DNA from: Asterias rubens
Taxonomy: Eukaryota > Echinodermata > Asteroidea > Forcipulatida > Asteriidae
Length of the DNA stretch: 64,000 bases
Direction of reading: 5' to 3'
Assembly: GCF_902459465.1 (NCBI RefSeq)
Contig: NC_047083.1
Span: 1,676,501 to 1,740,500, forward strand
The notes beneath the pieces were generated by a model. It was not told the origin of the DNA. It worked only from the letters and a program-made list of their open reading frames with translations, and made no database searches. Below, piece by piece: positions 33,601 to 43,500 of this stretch (position 1 is the first letter of the stretch; every line of letters begins with the position of its first letter). The position numbers and the translations under genes are program-made.

Positions 33601-35325
33601 TGCTAACAACGGTATGTGTATCTAGGGTGGTGAGCAATATCTGCTTAGTAAAGCGCTAGTACGCTTAGCATAACTTACCCTGAGAGCCATTGGGTCGTCA
33701 GAATAGTCAACCGGTTCACATACAGAATTGAAGTTTGGGTTGAGAATAGATGTGACCAAGAACTACGGAAACATAAAACAAACAAAAATAATTTTTGTTA
33801 TTATCATTATTAATTATTATTATATTTATTTTTGGTAAAAATGAAACCATGCGCGAGCGCTAACTGTTGAATGAGGTGCATGCTGGTCTAGGATGGCTAC
33901 CTAGACCAGCTTGCACCTCAGTATTTGCGATAAGTTATTTTTAGTTCGTTTAAGCTCACACACACAGCAGAGTCGGGTCAAAGAACACAGACCGAAATGT
34001 CAATCAGTACAAACGGGCTCTTCTCAGAGCCACCGCTACTACTTTTTACATGGTGTCACCAAAAACCTCACTTACTTAAAGTGAAGGTACACTGTTGGTA
34101 ATTGGCAAAGACCAGTGTTCTCACTTGATGTATCTCAACATATGCATAAAATAACAAACCTGTGAAAATTTGAGCTCAATTGGTCATCGGAGTTGGGAGA
34201 TAACGATGAAAGAAAAAACACCCTTGTTGGTTGAATTTGTGTGCTTTGAGATAGGAATAAAAGACTTCTAGCTAGAACTTAGAAGTCTTCTATTATTTTA
34301 GTGAGAAATTACCTCTATTTCAAAATCTACACTACTTCAGAGGGAGTCCTTTCTCACAATGTTTTATACTACCAACAGCTCTTCAATGCTCGTAAACCAA
34401 GTCAGTTCTTAAGTTAATACCTGTTTTGAGTAAATACCAAATGTCATGTGTACCTTCCCTTCTCAGAGCCACCACTACTACTTTTTACACGGTGTCATCA
34501 AAAACCCTCACTTACTTTAAACCATACCAAGCCTACCTCTTTAAACATGTAGACCGAGAGAACAACCAATGACAGATTATACGCCATCATTAAGTACTTC
34601 AGATCAAAGGGTTTACGGTCCGCCATGTACTTTGGCCCCCACCACACCACTAGCAAGTACACCATAACCAGGCTGTAAGGTTGCACCGGACTTTGCACAA
34701 AGAACCAGTCCTTGGTTCTTGGATCTAAAGACCCAAAAAAGAAAATGAATTATTACTTTTAGATAATGTATATTGTTTTAATCTCCATTTGTCTTTAAAT
34801 TTATATAGCTGCAGAATGCAAGTTAAATAGAACGCAAGTAAAGTAGAATGCAAAAAAGAAGTTAGCTTAGCACAAAATAATTCCGCTTAGCCAAAAATCA
34901 AGGTTACTTACAGGGTTCTCCAGGGATTGTATAAAATTTTAAGAACCCAATCTGAACATAAACTTTGGAAGCTTAGCTTCAGCATGCTGAATTGAAACAA
35001 GTTCCTCTGAATTTTGGCAACCTCTCTAGGACCCTAAGTTCATAGAGCTGCTTAAGCAGAAAATGGTGCTTCGAAATTTAGGGCTTAGCATAATGAAACA
35101 GGATACCAGTCACAGATAATACTTCTGGAATGGTATTTTGACTGGTAACCTTATTCTCTGGTAAGGATAATGTACTTAGCTACAATTTGTGCTGAAGCAG
35201 CTCTATGAATTTGGGCAAGTCTGCGATCGTTGGGAGGATAGTTTGTTTAGTCTAGATTCTTACTTACCAGCTACGCTGTCTGCCCATAGGACCATCTCCT
35301 TGGCGTACTCGACTAAACCGGACAT
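30625..35325 (-). CDS. ELOVL4-like very-long-chain fatty acid elongase (paralogue 1)
   Basis: Coding exons: 35325..35268, 34724..34537, 33762..33679, 33491..33435, 32672..32558, 31414..31287, 30864..30625; 870 nt, 289 aa, all phases consistent. It has the ELO signature: LDT then [17 protein letters not shown], with the catalytic HxxHH box at residues 145-149, then [11 protein letters not shown] and [12 protein letters not shown], and several hydrophobic segments expected to cross the ER membrane. Elongases perform the first, condensing step that adds two carbons from malonyl-CoA to an acyl-CoA. The WW-G-WVAGG stretch points to the ELOVL4 clade rather than ELOVL2/5. The tail is basic (NLRKRPGKK) without a clear KKxx signal. 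Its partner is the divergent paralogue at 40538. Chain-length specificity cannot be read from sequence. Confidence 0.92.
32945..33125 (+). mobile_element. tRNA-derived SINE (family 1)
   Basis: A tRNA-like head with A box TAGTCTAGTTGG (32973-32984) and B box GGTTCGAATCC (33017-33027), then a non-tRNA body (ATGCCCGTGATATTTTTTTC, CAGGACTCAGGAAAGTACTG). Other copies: about 4717-4855 (head truncated), 7080-7160 (head only), 11385-11475 (degraded) and 42085-42275 (minus). Lies in an ELOVL intron. Not a functional tRNA gene: there is no recognisable anticodon arm and the body is non-tRNA. Confidence 0.8.
33300..33331 (+). repeat. GGTCA pentamer tandem repeat
   Basis: Five successive GGTCA units within an ELOVL intron, giving overlapping AGGTCA half-sites. 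The 5-bp period does not match a standard DR spacing. Confidence 0.6.
33845..33945. repeat. Fold-back MITE piece (GGTGCATGCTGGTCTAG)
   Basis: An inverted repeat around GTGCATGCTGGTCTAGGATG / CTAGACCAGCTTGCACCTCA. It matches the element at 55075-55228 (GCGCGAGCG, AGGTGCATTGTGGTCTAG, TATTTGCGATAAGG). Confidence 0.55.
34076..34460 (+). mobile_element. Diverged M1-like MITE
   Basis: Follows the M1 plan (GTTGGTAATTGGCAAAGACC, CTCACTTGATGTATCTC, an internal inverted repeat AGACTTCTAGC/CTTAGAAGTCT) with diverged ends (GAAGGTACAC / GTGTACCTTC). It is bracketed by a direct duplication of host sequence at 34018-34079 and 34459-34520. Confidence 0.65.
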
Positions 35326-36700
35326 GGTGATGGTGTAATTTTGTAAATTACACAAGATTATCGCTCCAAGAAATGAAGAAAGTAGGCACCTGAAAGCGCT
35401 AGAACTCTTTTGTGACCTTTTTACTAATCGGTAATCCGCTCACAAAAAGTTTTTCTGTTGAGAAACAAAATATGTAAAAAATAAAATTTGATAACAAGGA
35501 ATGACATTTTATAAGCTGACAGTTCAAACAGTCTTGAAAATGGCTTGCCGATCTGGGTTATTCATAGACCAAAAGCTTTGCAAATGTTCTGCGGTACATG
35601 GTATGAAACGGTAATTTGTACTATAAATGCTTATCTGACTATTGTATTGGGAATAAACTATACAAAAATAGATAATAACAAAATTTCACACAAAGATTCT
35701 GTTATTTTGGCTATTTGTTTTGGGGGATGAAGACAAGAAAAAAGAACACCTTTGTTAACTGGATTATAAAAACCAAATATTTACATAATATCCATGGGCT
35801 ATTATTATTAGTAATATTATAATAATTTTGTTTAGGATTCTCTCTATCATGCACTCTCTCTCGCTTACTTTATAAACATGATAAAGTTTACGCTACCAAT
35901 CCAATCTGCAATTGCCAAATGTTTTTTGTAAATGCTATTCAGTTTATCAAATGATACGTGTAATGTATGATGTGGGCAGTATACTGACGACGATCACCTG
36001 AGTGATCTCTGATCTAAAGTGATGGGGTGATCCTATTGTTCTAATCAAGATCAAGGGTATCACGAGGCCGAGGGGTGATATTTTGATAACTCATCCTTTT
36101 TTCCGCATTTGCAGAGAGGCCAATAGGAGACTTTCCAACGCTAGGTGGCAGCAGACATACCGGGTAAATTTCCATTGTTTACGTAGTTCTGAACATGCGC
36201 ATAATTCTGAGAACAATGGATTTACCCGGTAAGTCTGCTGCCCTCTATCGTCCCAGAAAGTCTCCCATTGAAATTAAAGCAGATCCTGTCTTTAGTTTAT
36301 ACTTTTACAAAAAACAAATTTTGTTTCAGTTTTAGGCGTTACTTTTGTTGATGAGGGAGAATTTAATTTCCGCAAGCACAAACATTTTGATAAAAATTTA
36401 ATTAAAAGTTTTCCAACTTCCGCTGCCGGCGGCGCCGCGCGGTGTCCCCACAGTACACACACACAGACCATGACAGCACTAGCTATGGAACGGAACCAAG
36501 TTGTCTAATGTAAAGTGTAACGTGTGTTATTTTCCTCAGCAAAAGCTAGCGGCTGATTAAACGATGCCGTGCCTTATTATTAAGCGGAAAGTATGGCATA
36601 TTATTCTAAACTATTTACCCGCCCTCTCACACTAACAAACCATTTAAACTAATGTTTTTACTTACCATTTTTAGCGGCTTTACTTGTGGTCTCAAACACC
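35326..36700 (-). other. ELOVL paralogue 1 leader intron and possible 5' exon
   Basis: An acceptor-like CTTTCAG at about 35392-35398 precedes the coding first exon, so the coding exon may be exon 2. A matching candidate donor (AAATG|GTAAGT, exon end 36666) would give a non-coding exon 1 ending there. Between them lie AT-rich sequence and a fold-back (36115-36270). Transcript data are not available, so this is inference from splice signals. Confidence 0.4.
36115..36272. mobile_element. Fold-back MITE upstream of ELOVL paralogue 1
   Basis: Inverted arms CCAATAGGAGACTTTC / GAAAGTCTCCCATTG and GGTGGCAGCAGACATACCGG / CCGGTAAGTCTGCTGCC. Both arms also contain AAATTTCCATTGTT / AACAATGGATTT. About 155 bp, non-coding. 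Confidence 0.7.
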
Positions 36701-36747
36701 GGTTGTAACACAGTTGAGTAGTCAATATAAACGTTAACATGCCTTTT

Positions 36748-36760
36748 AGGTCAAAGGTGA
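36748..36760 (+). promoter_or_regulatory. DR1-type nuclear receptor motif (AGGTCAAAGGTGA)
   Basis: Two AGGTCA-like half-sites with a 1-bp spacer, one mismatch from the ideal HNF4/RXR-PPAR DR1. It lies between the putative first exons of the two divergent elongase genes. Binding is inferred from consensus only. Confidence 0.5.
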
Positions 36761-37082
36761 TGGGAGCGTCAGTTTTACAACAGGGTACCACTAACATAGA
36801 GCTATTGTTTTAGTTTTTTTAGTTTATAACTAGACAAATAAAATTTTTTTTATTATGCTTATTAACTGGATGATCAGTTTACAAAATCATTTTTTATTAA
36901 CAAAAATTTGATAAAATTGCGGCATTTGATTGTGACATTTGGTTTGTTGAAATCATTATTACCCCTATTTGAAAAATGAACTGGTCTAGGCGCGGCTTTC
37001 CACACAGCCATGGGTACGCGGACAAAACCGACCAATGGTTTGATTGATAAGAGATAAACAACCTCCGTGGCTTTGCCTGTCG

Positions 37083-37092
37083 TTTATATAAC
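37083..37092 (+). promoter_or_regulatory. TATA-like box of ELOVL paralogue 2
   Basis: TTTATATAAC with a nearby inverted CCAAT (ATTGGTCA, about 37102-37109). It is followed by a candidate non-coding exon 1 that ends at 37264 with donor GTGAGT; the coding exon has acceptor TTTCAG ending at 40467. This implies a leader intron of about 3.2 kb. Inference from signals. Confidence 0.45.
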
Positions 37093-38212
37093 GAAGATTA
37101 TCATTGGTCAATAACGTAATTAGCTCTCACATACCTGGGGATTCCGCACGTGTAAACGTCGCTGGACAGTTCCTTCTGAATTTCTGTTGAACAATGGACC
37201 CATAAATAAACATTATCTGGAGGTTTTTTCAAAGTCACAACTACAGTCATTCTTCGGAAAAAGGGTGAGTCATAAAACATATGTTTTACACCAAAGTCTA
37301 CTTGTTATTTGTTCGTGTTTGTCCAATGTCCAAATGTCAAACGTGAAACCAACTTCTCACCGGTTGGATCTTGGCCATGGCATGGCGTGTATTCGTTGGA
37401 CAGCCTGCCGTGTTAAAGCGTGTGTGTACGGTATGGTCTAGCGGTGCCCACACGCGGGCGCTGCCCTATAGATTCTCGGGTCCTCGCGGCCAAAACTCCC
37501 TGGTGTGCCTTCATGGGAATTGATTATTGGTATGCTAAGAATGCTACACTAGATGCGGTCTAACTGGACTTCACTAACGTGAGCTAATGTAAATACATAA
37601 AAATTATAAATAGTTTATATATAGGGCCACGACTTTTTATGATGAGTCATAATTATTAAAAACCTAATAATATACTATGACTGAGTGACTATTAATTTAA
37701 TAATAATAAATTTATGATTTTAATTCAAAAAGTTCAAGAATACTGTTTTATAATAATTTAATATAATAATTTAGGTATTTCTATAGCGCCTTTTTTTTTT
37801 AGCACAGAACAATAATTTTAACAAGAACAAAGCAAGGAAAGAAAAAAAACACTAAATGACGAGGCTGACTGAAGAAGTAGGTTTTGATTTTTTGTTTAAA
37901 TGGCAGTAGAAGATGATTCCCTGATGAGTTTGGGTAATTTGTTCCATTCCTTCGGCACGCTAGAGAAAATGACTTGGAGCCGGCAGATCGATTAACTATT
38001 AAAAAAAATATAATGACTCGTGAATTATTAAAATTATAGTTGGTATGGTAGGATACATTCATTAGGTAGGCACAACTAACAAATTGTCCTTATTCGGAGA
38101 AAGAGTGCTAAGTTTGCTGGCTTTGTAGTAGAACTTTTGAAACTCTAATAATATATGGCATCAAAAAGGTCATTCCAGGATGGATGTGATTTTGTCAAAC
38201 AAACAACAATGT

Positions 38213-38586
38213 TTAAAGCTATTGGACCCTTTCGGTAAACAGTGTTGTCCAAGGCCCACACTTTGTGTACCACAACTTCTATATCAAATAACAAACCTGT
38301 GAAAATTTAGGCTCAATCGGTCATCGGAGTCGGGAGAAAACAACGGAAAAACCCACCCTTGTTTCCGCGCGTTTCGCTGTGTCATGACATGTATTTAAAA
38401 TAAATCCGTAATTCTCGTTAACAAGAATTTATATTGTTTTGCTGTTTTCTCAAAAAGTAAAGCATTTCATGGAATAATATTTCAAGAGAAGTCTTTCACC
38501 ATTACCTTCTGTAAACCCTGCAAGTTATTTGTAAATCTGTGAACTTTTTTGTTTTTTTCTGAACCGAAAGGGTCCAATGGCTTTAA
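38213..38586. mobile_element. M2 TTAA-flanked MITE
   Basis: TTAA-bounded, ends AAAGCTATTGGACCCTTTCG and its complement (CGAAAGGGTCCAATGGCTTT); inner motifs TCATGACATG and TTCTCGTTAACAAGAA. Other copies: 5085-5455, 60508-60840 (right end degraded) and 62819-63385 (interrupted by M4). Shares the TCAATCGGTCATCGGAGT segment with M1, so the two families may be distantly related. Confidence 0.75.
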
Positions 38587-39128
38587 TTTTGTAATACAAA
38601 TAAGGCCAATCCATAAAGAATTCTCTTCTTATTTATAGAAAAGCAAAATGCATCAATTGCTTAGCCTCAAAAAGCACAGCAGTGTTTGCACAAAACTTGT
38701 CCGTTCACAATTCTTTGCTAGATCATAAATGTAAAATTGTTAATGAATTCTTTCCCTGCAACATTCCCTACACTTCCAATTGTGTCTGCTGGTTTATGGG
38801 TGACTTTATAAAAAAAACACCAAACAGTTTTTGTTTGAGTTGCTCTTAACAACAAATTTGCATTGAGCAGGTCTCCACTGCATGTTTGTTTGTGTGACCT
38901 CTCTACCCAAGGTCGCCCGGGGTCAAGCAATACAATATTGTCACTCTCCAAATATGCACAGATACTATTGTAGGCACCCTATTGTATTGCCACTTATCTT
39001 TTACACTCTTGAATTGTGCAAACAAAAAACAAGTACTAAGTTGGCCTACCACAAAAAAAACCCATTATATGCAGTCCAGTTGAACCTTGTGTTGTACAAT
39101 GCACTGCACACAAATAAACTTCATATGA

Positions 39129-39297
39129 CTAGACCCAGTAAACTGGGGCGCTGTACTCCTTTTTCAAAATTTTAGCATTATCGGTACGACCATGGTACGA
39201 CCGATATAAAAATTGTATCATTATCGGTACAACCGATTATGACAACTTGAACATAAAAAAAAAAAGGAGTACACAACGCCCTAGTTACTGGGTCTAC
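39129..39297. mobile_element. Fold-back element with AGACCCAGTAAACTGG ends
   Basis: Inverted ends AGACCCAGTAAACTGGGGCG and CGCCCTAGTTACTGGGTCT, with GTACTCCTTTTT / AAAAAGGAGTAC next. The middle repeats ATTATCGGTACGACC. About 170 bp, non-coding. Confidence 0.7.
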
Positions 39298-40537
39298 TCC
39301 ATGACTTTAATCTATGGTGCTATCTTTATCTGGGTGAAATGGACCTTTCGGGGTGTCGCTATATTGCTTTTTCGCCAATTCAACCCACGGTTGTCCTTTT
39401 ACATCGTCGACAAACCATTCGGCCATTTATGGGAGTCAAATTTATAAATGGCTGACCGTGTTATTTTGCAAACTAAAAAGGAAACCATGCAATTTCGAGG
39501 CAAATTTGTGTGGATCATTGTATTCTACTTTTAAAACATCTTTCTAACCATGCATTTTATAAACTGTGTTCCTTTAATGAGCTCAATCAATACCTAGGTC
39601 ATCCTTGGGAACAACCATAAGAGTCCGTCTGGTTAGTTAGGCACACACCTGGCTTTTATGAGCTATTTGCACAGGCACAGTCACCCATGACAACAATGTG
39701 CACCAAACCCCAATGTGCCACACACATGTTTTGTACAATGAGAGCCTTTCCAACCATTGGATGTGTGCATGTTACTTATTATACCAGAAGAAGGCAGCTG
39801 GTTTCTTTGTCTGGGTATGTGATGTGACATTATTGGCAATGTTTTTTTCCCCGCCCTTAATCTCCAAACTCAACCAGTCACAAATTTTGGGTTATGTCGG
39901 ATCCAGACCCTTCAAAAAATCTAACTGAGAAGAGGTAGGATCACTGCTTCCTCTAAAGCAGATTCAAATGTCAGAATATTTTACATTCAAAATCATCTGA
40001 AATCCTCTGGATAATTTTGAAGGACTCGGGGGGGAAAGTATAAGATCTTCTTGGCATGCATGTTTAGATTGAATGTGGTTTGTAAATTAATTTTTTTTTT
40101 CATGTACAATACAATGTTTGAATTTTTGGAAAATTTCTTTTCTCCCAAATGTGATGGCCATAGACATTATACGATAGAGCAAGGACTTCATCTTTACTGT
40201 CTTTGCTCTATTATCTGACACACAACAAACAACTCTCAGGGTCCAATGTCATGTCTCTGCTTATCCCAGAATGCTGTGCTTACTTACTGCACCCCATAGA
40301 ACTTGGATGGTAAGCCCGTAGTCTGAGGTTAGCAGAGCCATGAAACTGGCCCAGATTTGTGAAGAAATTTGTGAACTGTATCAGGTTTTAATGTTTGAAT
40401 TAGCGTGAGGTTTGTCCAGTCTGTTACCAGTGTGCCATAATTATGTATAATAATTTTTTACTTTCAGCAATTATCGGCTAAACTGTTGGCGGGATTGTTT
40501 CCATCAGTAACCACGGCAACACAATCCAAGCGCAATC

Positions 40538-43500
40538 ATGGAGATTATTGCGGACAAGGTCGACCATCTATACAAGTTTTATCTGCACACCCTGACACTA
40601 AGTGGTGAGTGTTAATTCTTCAGTTTCCAGCAAAATTGCAAGACATTTATGGGACTCAAAGTCAACATTTTGGGGTGTCTTGGCCGAGCGGATAAGAGCA
40701 CCGAACTCAACCTCTGGTGCTTCTGTTCAGCAGAGTGTGGGTTTGAATCCCTGTCGTGACACTTGTGTCCCTGAGCAAGATTGTTGACTATAATTGCTTC
40801 TCTGCACCCGGGGGTAAATGGGTACCTGTGAGGGCACAGATGGTTCTTGTGGGTGATTTAGCCGAGGAGCGCATAATGTTGCACATGGCTGTCATACTCC
40901 CCACCAGGGAGCTGAGATGGTTTAAGGAATGAATTAAGGCCCAGTGACCAGGGGTAATAACGTGAAGCGCTTTTGGACGCCCTCCGGGTGTGAAAATCTC
41001 TTGTAAAAAAGGGTTATTATTATTATTATTAAATGTTTTGAAAATGTTAAAAATGATAGGTCTACTAAACAGTTAAGCATGTTAGGTAATGAGTTCTATA
41101 GAACAATCCGCCGAAACAAAATTGGTAGCGCCCTCTATTGAAAATTACCATCTACATGTACGGTGTCTTTTTGAGCACAATCTGAAGACACCGCAGCAAA
41201 TGGCGCGCGGTGCTCAACACTTGCGCGCCCGGTGCGCGTCGAATTGGTCTATTGATAGAGACAAGCCCACTAGACTTGTCCGGTCATGAGTTTACTTGCC
41301 CGAAGCAACACTGGCCGCGGGCCTGTAGTCCAGTATTCATTTTGAGCTCTGAGGCTCAGGCCTCGGAATAGCCAACGGCACCCATGGTACCCACAGCAAT
41401 TGCCGTGATGCCCTGTACTTTTGCTGTGATGCCCTTTGCAAAGTTCCAAATGCGGTGCCCCTTACCAGAGAGAAATTGCTGTGCCCTGTGCCCTTCCAAT
41501 GGACCGTTCCGGCCCGTCAATCAAACTGTGCGCGTTCACCCATTTTACCAATCACAGTCAATGATTGTGGTCGGACAAACACGGCCATGCGTGCGCGTAT
41601 AATTATTTGGCATGCGCGGCAGAATCGTGCTGAATGTCATTGGGAGTGCTTGACACGTGTCTTGCTCACGTGCGTGGTGGGCGGAGCTTAGTGGAAAGCC
41701 GGAACGGTCCATAGCGAAGTTGAAGGCCTTGAGGTCTAATGACTCCAAATACACAAATGGGCTCATAATACCAACTTGATATAAAAATATCAAAATTGGC
41801 CGACTAACAAATTAACATTACACCATACAGTCTTGTATTATGGTCCATTGGTAAATTTCTGAAATGCAAGAACTATACTGTTTTCTAGTGGAAAATTCTG
41901 CTTGCCCCCCTCCCCTCCCACCCCCCCCCCTCCACCTCTACCGCACAGAGTTTGTTTATATACGTATGTACTTGTATTATAAGTTATACTTACTTGAATA
42001 CTATGTTGGTTAGATTCCCACCCGAGTAATGATATGCCTGTACGTTTGTTCTTAAGTGCAAATTTAAAATCTGCTTTAAAAATTAATTCATTTTGGTTTT
42101 TACCTATATACACCAATGTGTGTAAGCACTGTATACCCAGTACTTTCCCGAGTTCTGTAAAATGAATCACAGGCATATTACGTGGGTGGGATTCGAACCC
42201 TTGACCTTTGCAATTCTAGATCTCAGTGTAATACCAATTAGACCACCGAGATGGCTGGAGGCATTTCGAATCCCTATGTTTTAGCAGTGGGTGCTGCAAA
42301 CGATTTATAAAATAGATGTTAAATTTGCTCTGTTGTTCTTTGCCCTTCATTCCTAGATCCCCGTGTGGCAGACTGGTTATTGTTGGATTCCCCATGTTGG
42401 ACAATCGGCATTGTTCTGCTCTATTTACTCATTGTCTGGTTGGGGCCAAAGGTCATGGCCAACCGTGAACCCTTCACCCTCAAATGGTCCATGATGGCCT
42501 ATAACTGCGTGTGTATGGCAATATCGTTTCATATTTTTAAAGAGGTGAGTTCTGAAGAAAAGAATCTAAGACGCTACCTTTCAATATTTGATTTTTTATA
42601 AAAGTTTTTATTGAACCTCGCTAGCAGACTTTTATTTTGGTTCACTCCCCCTCCCGCATTTTATACCACGATGCAGGACACGCAATCACAAGAATGTTGG
42701 TTCAAATCCCACCAAGCTAACCAATGGTTTCACAATGATTAAAATATTTATTTAAGTATTGTTTTCTAGCAACTGAATCACAAGTTTGTGATTTGTGCAA
42801 CTCACAATCAAAGCCAATGTTTGTGTTAGAGAGCTTGGCTGTTGCTAACTTTGCGTTTATACCGCCTTGTGCCAAGTTCCCTTGGAGGAAGAGCATCTTT
42901 AAACAAACAAAATAGTATTTATGAGAATAAATAAATTAACTTTTGTTTTTTATTGATGTTTATTGTTTTCAGAATGTGATTTGCGGGTATCAACTTGGTT
43001 ATAGTCTGACCTGCCAGCCAGTTGTCTTCAGTTACAATGAATTTGAACACAGGGTAAGTCATGTACTGTATGGTGTCTGCTTTCCTGCAGGGTTGGGTAG
43101 CTTGGATAACATTCGAAGCCACAGTGGGTGATAATGAGTGGTAAAACAGTAGGAGGGTTAACTGTGTACTGTGTACTGTGTGTTCTTCTCATGTTACCAT
43201 ACTGTAGGCTGGCAATGTCTGGCATAGTTTATCTATCAATCAAACCGCAGTGGATGGTAACGAATGGTCAGACAGTAGGAGGGTTGACTGTGTACTGTGT
43301 TGTGCGTTCCTTTCATGTTACCATACTGTTACTATACATGTTACCATACTGTAGGCTGGCAATGTCTGGCATAGTTTATCTATCAATCAAACCACAGTGG
43401 ATGGTAATGAATGGTTAAACAGTAGGAGGGTTGACTGTGTACTGTGCTGTGCGTTCTCATCATGTTACCATACTGTAGGCTGGCAATGTCTGGCATAGTT

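Larger units (their letters stand above)
37265..40467 (+). other. Leader intron of ELOVL paralogue 2 with repeats
   Basis: Contains AT-rich sequence (37560-37790), a full M2 MITE (38213-38586) and a fold-back element (39129-39297). ORFs in this stretch belong to those repeats or are random. Confidence 0.45.
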
